Positions 43,823-53,654 are shown, counted from the stretch's first letter. The stretch: DNA of 64,000 nt from CAZWSX01 sp964636985 (GCA_964636985.1 CAZWSX010000011.1:1-64000); one strand, 5' to 3'. Notes: a model not told the origin generated them from the sequence alone. Numbers and translations: made by a program.

Positions 43823-46153
43823 GTGAACACGATCGATAGCCCAAAGTCCAACGGCGATGACGGCGACGTTGGACAGGTTTTCGACCTGATCGAACTCCCG
43901 CCCGAAGATCGCGAAACAGCCTGGCAACAATTTAGCCAGGCACATGTCCGACCTAGCCGCCTTTTGCGGGCGGGTGCTGGTTTGGAGACGCTCGACGAAA
44001 GTGACAGACAGCACTTGGAGTGGTGCGAGACCTGCCGGACGGCATTCGAGCAGTATTCAGTCTCCGGGCAAAGTGCTTTACCGCTTGTTCATGCGCATGA
44101 AGCGAACGGTCGCGCCGTGAAGGCGATGAAGCAGAAAGAGTTGTGGCCCACCGAGCAGCTTAGCCAGTCACATATTTCTCAAATTCACCTTTTCCCTTCT
44201 GAACGAGATGAGCCAAGTCTAGTTCCGGCGATGCTGCGTGAGCACCTCCATGTCAAAGGGCCTGTTGTATTTGGTGGGAACGAAGTTGCGTTCGAGTCAT
44301 GGCAATTTGGCCGCTTTGTGTCGGATGACAAAAACTCTTCGGTGACCGATCAGTACATTGAGGTAATCGTTGACAAGGCCACCGAGCTTTTAATGTCGTG
44401 GAACACCTCGAAAGATCTGCTTCTAGTGTGTTTTGGTCGTGCAATGCATCGGTGTGGAACGCGAATCGCAGTTCGATTAGGCGAAATGAAATTGCCCACG
44501 CCTCACGTTGTGCTAGCGCATGATTATTACAGTCCTACGGTCGTTTGCGATGATAAAGAGTTCTTGGACGCAGACGTGATCGTCCTAATGGACGTAGTCC
44601 ATTCCGGTGATACTCTTGACGGGCTGTTGGCGCTGTGCGTGCGACGAGGTGCACATCGGGTTCGAGGGCTAGTGCTGATCGATCAAAGCGGAGGGAAACC
44701 ATTGTGCGCCGAATGGCACTCCCTTTGGCGGGAGCCGAAGGAGCAAAGGATTTCCTTGGAAGCGTTTGTTCATCGTGCGTCTGAAGCAGAGTTACGGCAG
44801 CTACGTCGATTCGAACCAAATTATGAGATTGCGCGTGTTCCATCCGCTGGTATGTCGTCGGCAGCTCCGATAAAAACCAGCCGATTGAGCATTGATAACG
44901 ACCTAACAAAGCACATTCACGATACAGGAGCCCTTAAACGGGACTACGTGATTGGTCAAAAGAGATACCCATACGTAGTAAACGTACTTGACCTCATCAA
45001 AAAGAGCCCATCTGCGAGATCCTTCATTTTCGAACATGCCGCCACCGCATTGTCAGATCTTCGCGGGCAAGACGTGGCTCTTGCATTTCACGCTGGACGA
45101 AAGCAAAGAGCAGGAAGGTTGGCGAAGCTATTTAGTTCGATGTTCGGCTGGCCTATCGTGCCTATCGGCAGCGTTGGCCCTGCGTTCACAGTGAGCGATA
45201 CTCAGCTGAAACAGCTTGCCAGTTACGACATCGTCGTTATTGTAGATGCCGCACTTCGAACGGGAGACACTTTGTCGGCACTGGTAGCTGCCATCGAAGA
45301 CAAAATGCTCTTTAAGCATACACGGTTCATCTCGTTATGCGTTCTTAACTCGCTCTCAAATCAGCAACAAGATGTACTTGCCTCAACTCTGGGGATTGAG
45401 ATTCGTTCGTTGTTCGATCTTCCACTTCCGCCGCCTGCTGAAGAGGTTAGGCATTGGGCAAGTGGTCAGAAAGCACTGATTCGCAGTCGAATGGCGTCCA
45501 GTGGTGCTTTTGCCGGCATTGAACATATACTCTCAGGTTATTGTGCGCCACGAAGAGGCTTGTTTTCGCCGAATACCAGTATCGAAGACACCCGTGACCA
45601 ACTCGAACATGCTGTTCATGCTGCCCAGTCAGCAATGACCGGTTCGGAAAGAATCGCAGCTGCTTGTGTAGGCAGCGCGCCGCAGTTCATTCGCCATTTG
45701 CCAGTAAGTGAAGTTGTTCATGATCGCGATGTACAGGAGCTTCTGATTGGTGTCATGTTTAACTCCGTAAAGCCAAGCCTTAAAGAATCAGCCGCTTTTG
45801 CCTTGGCGTCAGCACGCAACTACGAGTGGATGACAATGGATTGGTTAAAGCTAAATCGCCCGTTTCTTACATCAACGGGACAAGCATGGAAGTCTATCGT
45901 GATGGTTGAGTGCGAGATGAAGCTTTCTGGACGCCAGAAGGAACTGAATGAATTTCGGAATGTGACGCTCGAGTATAAAGAGCAAGAGCTTTCTCGCATG
46001 AATTCCCAAAGCGTTAGTGAGCTTCAAATGTTCCTTCCGAATCTAATCTGTGATGAATCAGTGGAAGTGAAAAAGGCCGAACTGCAAATAGAGAGATCGA
46101 CGAACTCACGATTAATCGAAAGGCTTGATGCCTTAGTGGCGGCTGCAGACTAG
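43823..46153 (+). CDS. Anti-sigma-like zinc motif fused to tandem phosphoribosyltransferase-like domains
   Basis: The GTG at 43823 has GGAGAG in front; the frame also allows a TTG at 43805. Residues 60-75 (DRQHLEWCETCRTAFEQY) hold H64-x3-C68-x2-C71, the zinc anti-sigma pattern. Two phosphoribosyltransferase-like domains follow: the first has the PRPP loop VIVLMDVVHSGDTLDGLL near residue 255-270, the second IVVIVDAALRTGDTLSALV near 471-487. Both keep the acidic-x-x-x-S/T-G-D-T form. The C-terminal 250 residues are helical (AAACVGSAPQFIRHLP, LKESAAFALASARNYEW) and unrecognised. No transmembrane segment is visible, so it is a cytoplasmic protein. It could sense a nucleotide or PRPP-linked signal and release the sigma factor; that is inference. 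Confidence 0.7.
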   Translation: MNTIDSPKSNGDDGDVGQVFDLIELPPEDRETAWQQFSQAHVRPSRLLRAGAGLETLDESDRQHLEWCETCRTAFEQYSVSGQSALPLVHAHEANGRAVKAMKQKELWPTEQLSQSHISQIHLFPSERDEPSLVPAMLREHLHVKGPVVFGGNEVAFESWQFGRFVSDDKNSSVTDQYIEVIVDKATELLMSWNTSKDLLLVCFGRAMHRCGTRIAVRLGEMKLPTPHVVLAHDYYSPTVVCDDKEFLDADVIVLMDVVHSGDTLDGLLALCVRRGAHRVRGLVLIDQSGGKPLCAEWHSLWREPKEQRISLEAFVHRASEAELRQLRRFEPNYEIARVPSAGMSSAAPIKTSRLSIDNDLTKHIHDTGALKRDYVIGQKRYPYVVNVLDLIKKSPSARSFIFEHAATALSDLRGQDVALAFHAGRKQRAGRLAKLFSSMFGWPIVPIGSVGPAFTVSDTQLKQLASYDIVVIVDAALRTGDTLSALVAAIEDKMLFKHTRFISLCVLNSLSNQQQDVLASTLGIEIRSLFDLPLPPPAEEVRHWASGQKALIRSRMASSGAFAGIEHILSGYCAPRRGLFSPNTSIEDTRDQLEHAVHAAQSAMTGSERIAAACVGSAPQFIRHLPVSEVVHDRDVQELLIGVMFNSVKPSLKESAAFALASARNYEWMTMDWLKLNRPFLTSTGQAWKSIVMVECEMKLSGRQKELNEFRNVTLEYKEQELSRMNSQSVSELQMFLPNLICDESVEVKKAELQIERSTNSRLIERLDALVAAAD

Positions 46154-46170
46154 ACGTGCACGCAACTTAA

Positions 46171-46193
46171 GTGGCTAGATATATCTCAGCCAC
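46171..46193. promoter_or_regulatory. Hairpin between PRTase and kinase genes
   Basis: GTGGCT and AGCCAC enclose AGATATATCT, itself a palindrome, giving one 11-bp stem with a single bulge. It lies 18 bases after the stop of the 43823 gene. No T tract follows, so it may be an attenuator, an operator or a weak terminator. The rest of 46154-46369 holds no gene. Confidence 0.4.
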
Positions 46194-46369
46194 CATCGTA
46201 TCGACCGGTTAGGAAAATGTGTCCGATCGCCCGAGAGCGAAGATGACCCCATTGCCCGGCGAGTGCGAGTATTGCGCGAAAGTGCGGGGTCAGTTGTGCG
46301 TGCGCCGTCGTCATTACCCGGCGTCATTGGAAAATGCGTCCATCATCCCAGGGTAAGTAGGGTCGTTTC

Positions 46370-47863
46370 ATGGCCGATCATAATCCATTCGATATTCGGG
46401 GTGTGCTCAGAGAGAAAATCGGGGCTACAAAGTCGCTTGAGATACAACTAGGGAAGATTGAGAAGCTGAAGCCGCTTGGAGAGGGAGGAACGGCCGTGGT
46501 TTATGCGGGAGAACTGCACGGACACGCAGTTGCTGTGAAATGCCTCGCCATCCCACCCGGTAATGATCGATTGAAACGGTTTAACGCGGAGTACTTGAAC
46601 GTACAGTCGCTGCCGCCCAATGCGTTTGTAGCACAGCTTCTTGACCACGACCAATTGGCCATCGGTGAAAACATAATTCCAATAATTGTAATGAAGCGAT
46701 ACGGCGCTCATCTAAAGCGTGGGGATAAAGTAGACTCGTCCGAAGTTGAGACGCTCTTCAGATTTCTTCTGGATGCTTGTGAGTTCCTTCATGCACATGG
46801 AATTATCCATCGGGATGTAAAGCCTCAAAATATTCTGAGAGATGGGCAGTCTTTTAGGCTGTCGGACTTTGGAATCGCACACTACGATCCCGAGCTTTTC
46901 AACCTTAAAGGATCAACTAAGAAGGGAGATCGCCTAGCCAACCTTCAGTGCTCCCCACCTGAGCAGCATGCGGGTGCTCCCGCGAGTCCAAGCATGGACA
47001 TTTACGCGATCGGGCAGGTTATTCAGTGGTTTGTCACCGGAGAATATCATCGAGGCACCCGGCGGCGTCGATTGGCCCAGGATGCGCCCGATTTGCAATC
47101 GCTCGATGAGATAGTTGAGAAGTGTCTTGCTAATGACCCAAAAGAGCGTTTTCAATCAATACTCGATATCAAGAAAGCACTGGAAACTCCCCGACGCATG
47201 CGAGATTGGTCAACGGAACTCGACTTGTTTAGCGAGGCATGCGCTGATGCATGTCCGAAAGGCCTGGGCAAGGTCATGCACATTGTCGATTCAGGAGGTC
47301 TTGAGCGACTACTAGCTGGGCTTGGCGAATTTGAAGCTGATGACGACCTTTGGGCAACGCGTGGCCCGGAGGCCTCACCCGTTAGTTTGCGGCCTTTAGC
47401 CAATGGCGTGTGGTGGATGAGGCACACTGAGATAAAGCCGCTAGAGGCATGGGTATATCATGATCTCAACAGATTCAATGACGTGGTTGTAATAAAGACT
47501 GCAGCAATGCCGCCGTTCGGAATATACGCAACAAACGCCCAATCTGAGTACGAAGAAGCCGCAATTGTAGATGACAGTCAATACATAACGCGATCTGAAT
47601 ACGATAACGGGCGCGGGGAGTTGTCGGGGCAAGTAGTGAAATTGCAAGACCATCATGTGGACTTGCGATGTCGCTGGTTGAAAGAAGGCACCTACGTAAT
47701 TGTGACCAGGTTCCATTGCGCGTTCCAGCGTCCAAATGAGAATCGTGTAGAGCGGCTAATCACCCAAATCGATGCAGGCAACGTTCCATCGGAACATGTG
47801 TGGCGAGGCTGGCTTAATGAGGTGCGCAAGCATCAGCATTCAGATGTCGAGCGCAATCTGTAG
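46370..47863 (+). CDS. Hanks-type Ser/Thr protein kinase with unknown C-terminal domain
   Basis: Residues 28-275 form a eukaryotic-like kinase domain: glycine loop LGEGGTAVVY (36-45), lysine AVKCLAI (K57), catalytic HGIIHRDVKPQNIL (H147-D149, N154), LSDFGIAHYD (D166) and SPPEQHAG in the activation segment. All catalytic residues are present. Residues 280-497 have no membrane helix and no known repeat; they carry VWWMRHTEIKPLEAWVYHDL and RWLKEGTYVIVTRFHCAF, and look like a separate globular domain I do not recognise. The gene follows the ECF sigma and PRTase genes in the same direction and may be part of one signalling unit. Confidence 0.85.
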   Translation: MADHNPFDIRGVLREKIGATKSLEIQLGKIEKLKPLGEGGTAVVYAGELHGHAVAVKCLAIPPGNDRLKRFNAEYLNVQSLPPNAFVAQLLDHDQLAIGENIIPIIVMKRYGAHLKRGDKVDSSEVETLFRFLLDACEFLHAHGIIHRDVKPQNILRDGQSFRLSDFGIAHYDPELFNLKGSTKKGDRLANLQCSPPEQHAGAPASPSMDIYAIGQVIQWFVTGEYHRGTRRRRLAQDAPDLQSLDEIVEKCLANDPKERFQSILDIKKALETPRRMRDWSTELDLFSEACADACPKGLGKVMHIVDSGGLERLLAGLGEFEADDDLWATRGPEASPVSLRPLANGVWWMRHTEIKPLEAWVYHDLNRFNDVVVIKTAAMPPFGIYATNAQSEYEEAAIVDDSQYITRSEYDNGRGELSGQVVKLQDHHVDLRCRWLKEGTYVIVTRFHCAFQRPNENRVERLITQIDAGNVPSEHVWRGWLNEVRKHQHSDVERNL

Positions 47864-47895
47864 CGGGTGCGGTAGAGAGGTTTCTGCGCGGGAGG

Positions 47896-48245
47896 TCAGA
47901 CGGCAGCATCGAAGAGACCATCCCAAGGTGCGCTGACCTGCCCCCATTTTCTGTACAAAAGGTTACGAGGGTTCTGGTTGTGTAACGCTGTGCGGCTGGA
48001 ACGGAGGAGAGGCCTGAGGCGCAGACGAAGGTCTCTCCGGAGTGGAAGCCACACAGCGGGCCGCGAATTCCGTGGGGTCACGTACCCCAACGAACTGTGC
48101 GGCCGGTCGCGGTTGTAATCTTCTTTCCAGGCGTCGGTCTGCTTTCGGGCGGCCGATACGTTCTCGAAGGTCTCCCCGTTGAGGAATTCATCCGCCAGCT
48201 TCCAAAGGAAGCTCTCCGCGTAACCGTTCTCCCAAAGGCTGCGGC
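47896..48245 (-). pseudogene. IS3-family transposase, C-terminal remnant
   Basis: Minus-strand translation gives RSLWENGYAESFLWKLADEF, LNGETFENVSAARKQTDAWK and EDYNRDRPHSSLGYVTPRNS. This is the well-known end of IS3-type OrfB, including the WENGYAES segment with the catalytic glutamate and the RPHSSLGY tail. The N-terminal two thirds, OrfA and the inverted repeats are missing. Confidence 0.8.
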
Positions 48246-48809
48246 AGGCGATTAAGCGAAAAGAGGAACCGAGCTACCAGGGAACTTTCACGAGTGCGCG
48301 GCGGTACGTTCTGCAAACGTTCGCGACGATCGAGAGCGCCGCCATGAAAAAGCGCGTGGCGCGGTACCTCGTCAGCGGTGCCCCGTCCGCCACGGTAGTC
48401 CTGCAACCGGTTGCGATTTAAATGCACAGCTGATGTGGCGCACCGCGGATTATGCAGGCTTGTGCAGGGAACTCGTTGAAATCCCTGCACGAATCCTTGA
48501 AATCTGTGAATTCCCTGCATATCCTGCACCGCATAAATAATGGACATGCCCTGATTTGACGCGATTCCGGTTCTTTCGAAGGTGGTTCGGGACCAAGTTG
48601 TCGAACACGTGTGATCTGTAGAATCTGTGAAATCCACTAGCCTTTTCTAGGCTCGCTTTTCTCGAGCGCAATGGCATCGATCGCTTGGCTCTTTACCAAG
48701 GGGCGAAAGACTGGACCGAAGCAAGCTTAGTTTTGCAAGCACGAGTTAGAGACCACGATTGTCGTCTTCATGGGACGCGAGAACGATGCCGTACCGCCGC
48801 GCTCTGGCA
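48246..48809. other. Intergenic scar region
   Basis: No gene seen. A perfect hairpin GTGCAGGGA...TCCCTGCAC lies at about 48451-48479, followed by CCCTGCATATCCTGCACC. A related CCCTGCATAT sequence occurs on the other strand near 60440. The stretch looks like debris between mobile-element remnants and the arsenic/sulfur cluster. Confidence 0.35.
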
Positions 48810-49307
48810 TCAAATGTGATAGTCGCGATCGTCGCTCGGCGGTGGCAAGGGCTGTTTGCTTCGTTGGCGGCGGCGAAGGACATAGGCGATCGCGACAGAC
48901 GTCGCGGTGGCGATTACTGAAGGTAGTGCGGTTTCGGCGGTCGGGGCGCGAGGGCTCATCACGAAGGTGAAACCCAGATAAAGTAGCAACACGCCGAACG
49001 CAATCCGCAGAAGCTCCAGAGGCACGTGTGGCACCAGCTTTGCGCCAAAAAATCCACCGATGATAAATCCCACTGCGAGCAACCCCACGATCGGCAGGCG
49101 AACGAAGCCGTGCTGGTAATACACCATGGCGGCGAAAATCCCGATGGGAGGAATCAACACGGCGAGGCTTGTCCCCTGAGCTTCGGCTTGGCTAAACCCG
49201 AACATCAGAATTAAGCCCGGCACCAAGACCACGCCCCCGCCTATGCCCAGCAATCCACTGAGCACGCCAACGCCTACACCAAACAGGAACAGGAGCAACC
49301 ATTGCAC
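48810..49307 (-). CDS. TauE/SafE-family permease (short form)
   Basis: The protein begins MQWLLLFLFGVGVGVLSGLL and has the family glycine motif GIGGGVVLVPGLILMFG and AQGTSLAVLIPPIGIFAAM, with further helices around VGFIIGGFFGAKLVPH and ALPSVIATATSVAIAY. TauE/SafE proteins export sulfite or other sulfur oxyanions and organosulfonates. At about 165 residues it is shorter than two-repeat members. I use the GTG at 49307, which has GGAG eight bases upstream; a GTG at 49316 and the open frame to 49445 are less likely. It is the last gene of the long minus-strand arsenic/sulfur cluster. Confidence 0.78.
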   Translation of the reverse strand: MQWLLLFLFGVGVGVLSGLLGIGGGVVLVPGLILMFGFSQAEAQGTSLAVLIPPIGIFAAMVYYQHGFVRLPIVGLLAVGFIIGGFFGAKLVPHVPLELLRIAFGVLLLYLGFTFVMSPRAPTAETALPSVIATATSVAIAYVLRRRQRSKQPLPPPSDDRDYHI

Positions 49308-49365
49308 GATGTGCACTCCTCTCTTTGCCTGAACGACAAGCTGGTCCAGAAAGCACCACGGCATT

Positions 49366-51036
49366 TTACGCTGTGGGTGCAGGGCGTTCCGGCTGCAGTG
49401 TGTAGAGTCGATAAGTCTTGAATCCACCGCCGAGGTTGCTGGCATCCAACCCGACTTGGCGCAGAATCCGGGTTGCCAGATATCCGCGCTGACCGACTTG
49501 GCAGAAGATTGCGATCGGCCGTCCCGCGGGCAACTCCTGCCATCGCGCTCGCAACTCGTCGACCGGGATGTTCACTGCGTCCGCAATCGTTCCTTGACTG
49601 AATTCTTGCGGCGTTCGCACGTCTAGAAGAAATGGCCACTCGCTCGCGGGCAGCGCCAACAGCGTCCCAATATCAAGTTGCGGATGGTCCCCGCGAAGCA
49701 AACCGCTGGCGACGAATCCCGCCATGTTGATCGGGTCCTTCGCCGAGCCATACTGCGGCGCGTAGGCCAGCTCCATTTCCTCCAGATCGAATACGCTCAT
49801 ACCGGCCTGGATAGCCACGGCGAACACGTCGATCCGCTTGTCGACGCCGTCACCGCCCACTGCTTGCGCCCCTAGAATTCGCCCTGATTCAGGAGCGAAG
49901 AGGAGTTTCAGCGTCATTGGCTCGGCACCGGGGTAGTAGCCGGCATGATGCGAGGGATGAACATAAATCTTGTGAAACGACTGGTTCATTCGTCGCAGCG
50001 CCTTTTCCGAAGCGCCCGTGATCGCGGCTGTGCGGTCGAAGACGCCAACGATCGCAGTCCCTTGCGTTCCACGGAATTTCACGGAACGTCCAAAAATGTT
50101 GTCGGCGGCGATTCGACCTTGACGATTGGCAGGTCCCGCCAGCGGCACTTGCGTGGGGTCGCCAGAAACGAAATCCTTGACCTCAATGGCGTCGCCGACT
50201 GCATAGATATCTTGATCGCTGGTCTGCAAAAAGTCATTAACGCGAATGCCACCGCGCGGCCCCACCGCGAGACCGGCATCCACCGCCAATTTGTTCTCCG
50301 GCCGCACGCCTACCCCGAGAATGATGAGTTGAGCCGGTAGTCGTCGTCCCGATTTCAAGTGGACCAGCACGCCACCGGACGTCGCCTCGAATGCCTCCGC
50401 CGACTGGCCCAGCAGGACAGTGACGTTGTTGGCCACAAGCGCCTCCACGAGCGGAGTTGTCATCTCCTTATCTAGCGGAGGCAGCACTTGATCCTGCAAT
50501 TCGACGACCGTGGTCTCGATACCGCGCTTGACAAGGTTCTCCACCAGTTCCAGGCCGATGAACCCGGCACCCACCACGACCCCCTGCCGCACGCCTTGAT
50601 CGACGCGCTGCTTGATGCGGTCGACATCGGCCAGATTCCGCAAAGTAAAGACTCCGGGCAAGTCGATGCCGGGAATGGGAGGGCGCAGCGGCGCTGCCCC
50701 AGGCGCGAGAATCAGCTTGTCGTAGGACTCTTTGTAAACTCGTCCGGTTACTAGATCATGAACGCAAACTTGCTTCAAACCGCGGTCGATGGCCTCAACC
50801 GAAGACTGGGTTCGCACGTCGAGATTGAAGCGGCTTCGCAACAGAGCAGGCGACGCGACGAGCAGTTTTTTGCGATCGGCGATTTCACCGCCGACGTAAT
50901 AGGGCAGGCCGCAATTTGCGAAAGACACGTCTGGTCCACGCTCAAAAAGAATGATCTGAGCATCTTCCGAAAGACGACGGGCGCGAGTGGCTGCGGATGC
51001 GCCGCCAGCCACCCCGCCAACGATGAGGATTTTCAT
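49366..51036 (-). CDS. FAD-dependent CoA-disulfide/persulfide reductase with C-terminal rhodanese
   Basis: The 556-residue protein starts with the FAD-binding KILIVGGVAGGASAATRARR and the redox-active cysteine in VSFANCGLPYYVGG. A second Rossmann fold reads GVVVGAGFIGLELVENLV, and DIYAVGDAIEVKD is the late FAD motif. From about residue 460 a rhodanese domain follows (FLLDVRTPQEFSQGTIADAV) with the active cysteine in IAIFCQVGQRGYLAT. Such fusions reduce CoA persulfides or disulfides and pass sulfane sulfur between protein cysteines. GAGGGG precedes the ATG. It lies between ArsA and a TauE/SafE permease in the same cluster. Confidence 0.88.
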   Translation of the reverse strand: MKILIVGGVAGGASAATRARRLSEDAQIILFERGPDVSFANCGLPYYVGGEIADRKKLLVASPALLRSRFNLDVRTQSSVEAIDRGLKQVCVHDLVTGRVYKESYDKLILAPGAAPLRPPIPGIDLPGVFTLRNLADVDRIKQRVDQGVRQGVVVGAGFIGLELVENLVKRGIETTVVELQDQVLPPLDKEMTTPLVEALVANNVTVLLGQSAEAFEATSGGVLVHLKSGRRLPAQLIILGVGVRPENKLAVDAGLAVGPRGGIRVNDFLQTSDQDIYAVGDAIEVKDFVSGDPTQVPLAGPANRQGRIAADNIFGRSVKFRGTQGTAIVGVFDRTAAITGASEKALRRMNQSFHKIYVHPSHHAGYYPGAEPMTLKLLFAPESGRILGAQAVGGDGVDKRIDVFAVAIQAGMSVFDLEEMELAYAPQYGSAKDPINMAGFVASGLLRGDHPQLDIGTLLALPASEWPFLLDVRTPQEFSQGTIADAVNIPVDELRARWQELPAGRPIAIFCQVGQRGYLATRILRQVGLDASNLGGGFKTYRLYTLQPERPAPTA

Positions 51037-51140
51037 AATTGAGACCCCTCATAGATGCAGCGTGGTAAGCCCCAGCGGGCACAACAGAAAGTAATCTTCA
51101 GTGCATTGGTTGCCCGTGTAAAGAAATATTACTTTTGGTT

Positions 51141-52928
51141 TCATTGCGCCCTCACCATCTCTTTCGCAGCGTCTTCGGCCACCAGATGCTTTAGCGCCGC
51201 ATGTCCGACCGGCGCTTCCATCTGCCATGGAATCACAGCAGTTCGGGTCGCCTGTTCTGTGATGACTTCCCGAATGAATTTCGCTTCATAGCTCTGCCGA
51301 CCGAGCAGCACAGGATCAGTCACGGTCAGCGGCAATAGGCTCTGGTTAATGACCCAGGCATACGGCTCGATTTCGGCGCGTCGCAGATCACGTTGCAATT
51401 GAGCCGCTTCGTGAACCGGTGTCGCTTCCGGGAGCGTGACGATAAGCACGCGAGAAAAGTCGGGATCACGCAGACGGGGTAGAAGCTGTGCCACCGACTC
51501 GGGCATTTCGCTCGACTGGCGGATTACTTCGCGGTGATAAGCGAGAGCCGCATCGAGCAGTAGAATTGTGTGTCCGGTCGGCGCAGTGTCCAACACGACG
51601 AACCGGTCTGTTCCTTCGGCAATCGCGTCGGCGAAAGCACGGAAGACGGCAATCTCTTCCGTGCAAGGAGAACGCAGATCTTCGGCCAACAATGCCTGCC
51701 CCTGTACATCCAACCCCGCACCGGCGGACTTCATTACTTCTGAGGAATATTTTGCGGTTTCCACCGTGGGATCAATCCGAGTCACCGAGAGATTGGAAAG
51801 CATGTTGCTCGGAATTGTCGCGGCGAGGTGTGCGGCCGGATCGGTGGTGGAAAGGTGGACGCGAAAGCCGCGTTCGGCAAGGCCCACTGCGACCGCAGCG
51901 GCCACCGTCGTCTTGCCTACGCCACCTTTGCCCATAGCGAGAATGACGCCATGCCCTGGAGCGGCCAGCCCGTCCATCAGCGCACCAAGTGTCGCGGGCA
52001 TCGCAAAGTCCAACTTTGGCAGAACGCTCTTCGCGACGACCGACGTGGATCGTGTACCAAGGGAGCGGAGAGCTTCGAGACCCAACACGCCATTAGTTGT
52101 GAGTGGGATCAAGCTTCGAGGCAGGTCCCGCAATGCGTCGGGCATCGCCGCCAACGCCGCCTCACCGCGTCGCTGCATGGCGACCGCGAGGCGATCTGAT
52201 GAGTCACTGGCCTCAAAGATTCCGTTCACAACCAGTTGCTGATTCTGCACCCCGAGCGACGCTAGTTCACCGCTGGTGCGGGCGGCTTCTCGCAAGGCCG
52301 TCACTTCCGGGCGGGCAACCAGCACAAGCGTCGTAGTAGCCGCGTCGCTCAACGCACCCACCGTATCCTGGTAAAGCTGCTGCTGAGCTTGCAGCCCTGC
52401 TAATGGTCCGAGGCACGATGTTCCGGTCGTGTTCTTCTCCATAAACCCCGACCACGCAGACGGGAGCGTCAGGAGTCGTAGCGTATGCCCCGTGGGTGCC
52501 GTGTCAAAAATCACATGATCAAAGGCGGTGGTTGCGCTCGCGTCACCCAGTAACCGAGAGAACTCGTCGAATGCTGCAATCTCTAGCGTACAGGAACCCG
52601 AGAACTGTTCTTCCATGCTAGCCACGGCAGCCGCCGGCAGCAGATTCCGATACGGGCCGACCATCCGCTCACGATATTCGGCAGCCGATTTCTCCGGGTC
52701 GAGATTCATGGCCGACAGACCCAGTACTGAGGGCACCGGCGTCGGATGATGCCCCAAAGGCGTTCCCAATACTTCATCGAGATTCGATGCCGGATCGGTG
52801 GACACCAGCAAAACGTGCTTCCCCGCATCAGCAAGGCGCACGGCGGCCGCACAAGCAATCGAAGTCTTTCCCACGCCTCCTTTGCCGGTAAAGAAAAGGA
52901 TGCGAGTGGGGTGGTCTAAGAATTTCAT
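51141..52928 (-). CDS. arsA: ArsA arsenical pump-driving ATPase
   Basis: The protein is a tandem ArsA: both halves have FFTGKGGVGKTSIACAAA-type P-loops (residues 12-25 and about 325-340) and DTAPTGHT switch motifs. The three metalloid-binding cysteines known from the E. coli enzyme have counterparts in GSCTLEIAAF, TSCLGPLAG and SPCTEEIAVF. ArsA uses ATP to drive arsenite export through a membrane partner such as ArsB. I use the ATG at 52928 (MKFLDHPTR); the frame is open to 52949. arsD lies directly upstream in the same direction. No arsB, acr3 or arsC is present in the window. Confidence 0.95.
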   Translation of the reverse strand: MKFLDHPTRILFFTGKGGVGKTSIACAAAVRLADAGKHVLLVSTDPASNLDEVLGTPLGHHPTPVPSVLGLSAMNLDPEKSAAEYRERMVGPYRNLLPAAAVASMEEQFSGSCTLEIAAFDEFSRLLGDASATTAFDHVIFDTAPTGHTLRLLTLPSAWSGFMEKNTTGTSCLGPLAGLQAQQQLYQDTVGALSDAATTTLVLVARPEVTALREAARTSGELASLGVQNQQLVVNGIFEASDSSDRLAVAMQRRGEAALAAMPDALRDLPRSLIPLTTNGVLGLEALRSLGTRSTSVVAKSVLPKLDFAMPATLGALMDGLAAPGHGVILAMGKGGVGKTTVAAAVAVGLAERGFRVHLSTTDPAAHLAATIPSNMLSNLSVTRIDPTVETAKYSSEVMKSAGAGLDVQGQALLAEDLRSPCTEEIAVFRAFADAIAEGTDRFVVLDTAPTGHTILLLDAALAYHREVIRQSSEMPESVAQLLPRLRDPDFSRVLIVTLPEATPVHEAAQLQRDLRRAEIEPYAWVINQSLLPLTVTDPVLLGRQSYEAKFIREVITEQATRTAVIPWQMEAPVGHAALKHLVAEDAAKEMVRAQ

Positions 52929-53073
52929 GATTTCTCTCGATGTTAGCAACAGCCGGAATCGGCCCTAACTCAGCCGTCTTTTCCTTCTTCTTTCGCCTGT
53001 CCGCAACACCATAAGCTTCGGTGAAATTCCGAGCCGAACCGCCGCACCACCCGCTACTTGAATTCGCGTTCGC

Positions 53074-53394
53074 TTACTCGGTAACGTCCTGGTCGCTCGA
53101 AGTCCACAGCGCCAGCATCTCGCGTGCTGGATATTCCCGCCGACTTACAATATGGCCATCGACCACGATGAGTGGCAGGCAGTCTGTCCCCTGCATGGAC
53201 ACCAGTTGATGCACTCCGCTGTTCTGAACGAACGCTGCCGGTTGCTGGGCCAGATTGAATCGCTCCACCCGATGACCCTGCGATTGTAGCCATTGCAGAT
53301 CGGCCGCGAATCGCGGCAACACGGGATCGACCTTCGGTCCGCAAACGCCCGTCGAGCAGCACATCGGCTTATCGTATACCTGAATCGTTTTCAT
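53074..53394 (-). CDS. arsD: ArsD arsenite metallochaperone
   Basis: The 106-residue protein starts MKTIQVYDKPMCCSTGVCGP with the conserved C12, C13 and C18 that bind arsenite, followed by a thioredoxin-like fold (QSQGHRVERFNLAQQPAAFV, LPLIVVDGHIVSRREYP). ArsD delivers As(III) to ArsA. The ATG at 53394 has AGGAG upstream; the frame is open to 53457. The cysteine pair and following GVCG are complete. It precedes arsA by about 145 bases. Confidence 0.93.
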   Translation of the reverse strand: MKTIQVYDKPMCCSTGVCGPKVDPVLPRFAADLQWLQSQGHRVERFNLAQQPAAFVQNSGVHQLVSMQGTDCLPLIVVDGHIVSRREYPAREMLALWTSSDQDVTE

Positions 53395-53405
53395 GTTGGT
53401 CTCCT

Positions 53406-53433
53406 GTTTATCTAACCACGCGTTGGCAGGTGG
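53406..53433 (+). pseudogene. Tyrosine recombinase remnant 3 (about 28 bp)
   Basis: GTTTATCT and CACGCGTTGGCAGGTGG match the 20833 integrase (codons for FISHALAGG) with one extra base between them. A 17-base exact match is not expected by chance in 64 kb. It lies just upstream of arsD, in the same orientation as the other fragments. Confidence 0.55.
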
Positions 53434-53654
53434 TTTGAGGGCAACGCCGTAACACATCCCCCTGCTAACAAACTCGGGGGCATCTTCCCAACTGGCGACG
53501 ATTTAGTCGCGGTGCGTTGCCACATCCGCCGGATCGAAGAGGGAGAACTCGCATTGCTCCCTGTATGCCCGTCGTTGTCACAGCAATTTTGTGGTTTACC
53601 GAAGCCCGCTCCACTGTTTGATAGGGCCTACCGGCGCTGAGGGGTGACTTCGCC

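Noticed and set aside
48246..48660. Possible second transposase remnant or att site
   Set aside because: Only a 9-bp hairpin and short CCTGCA repeats are present; no coding similarity in any frame.
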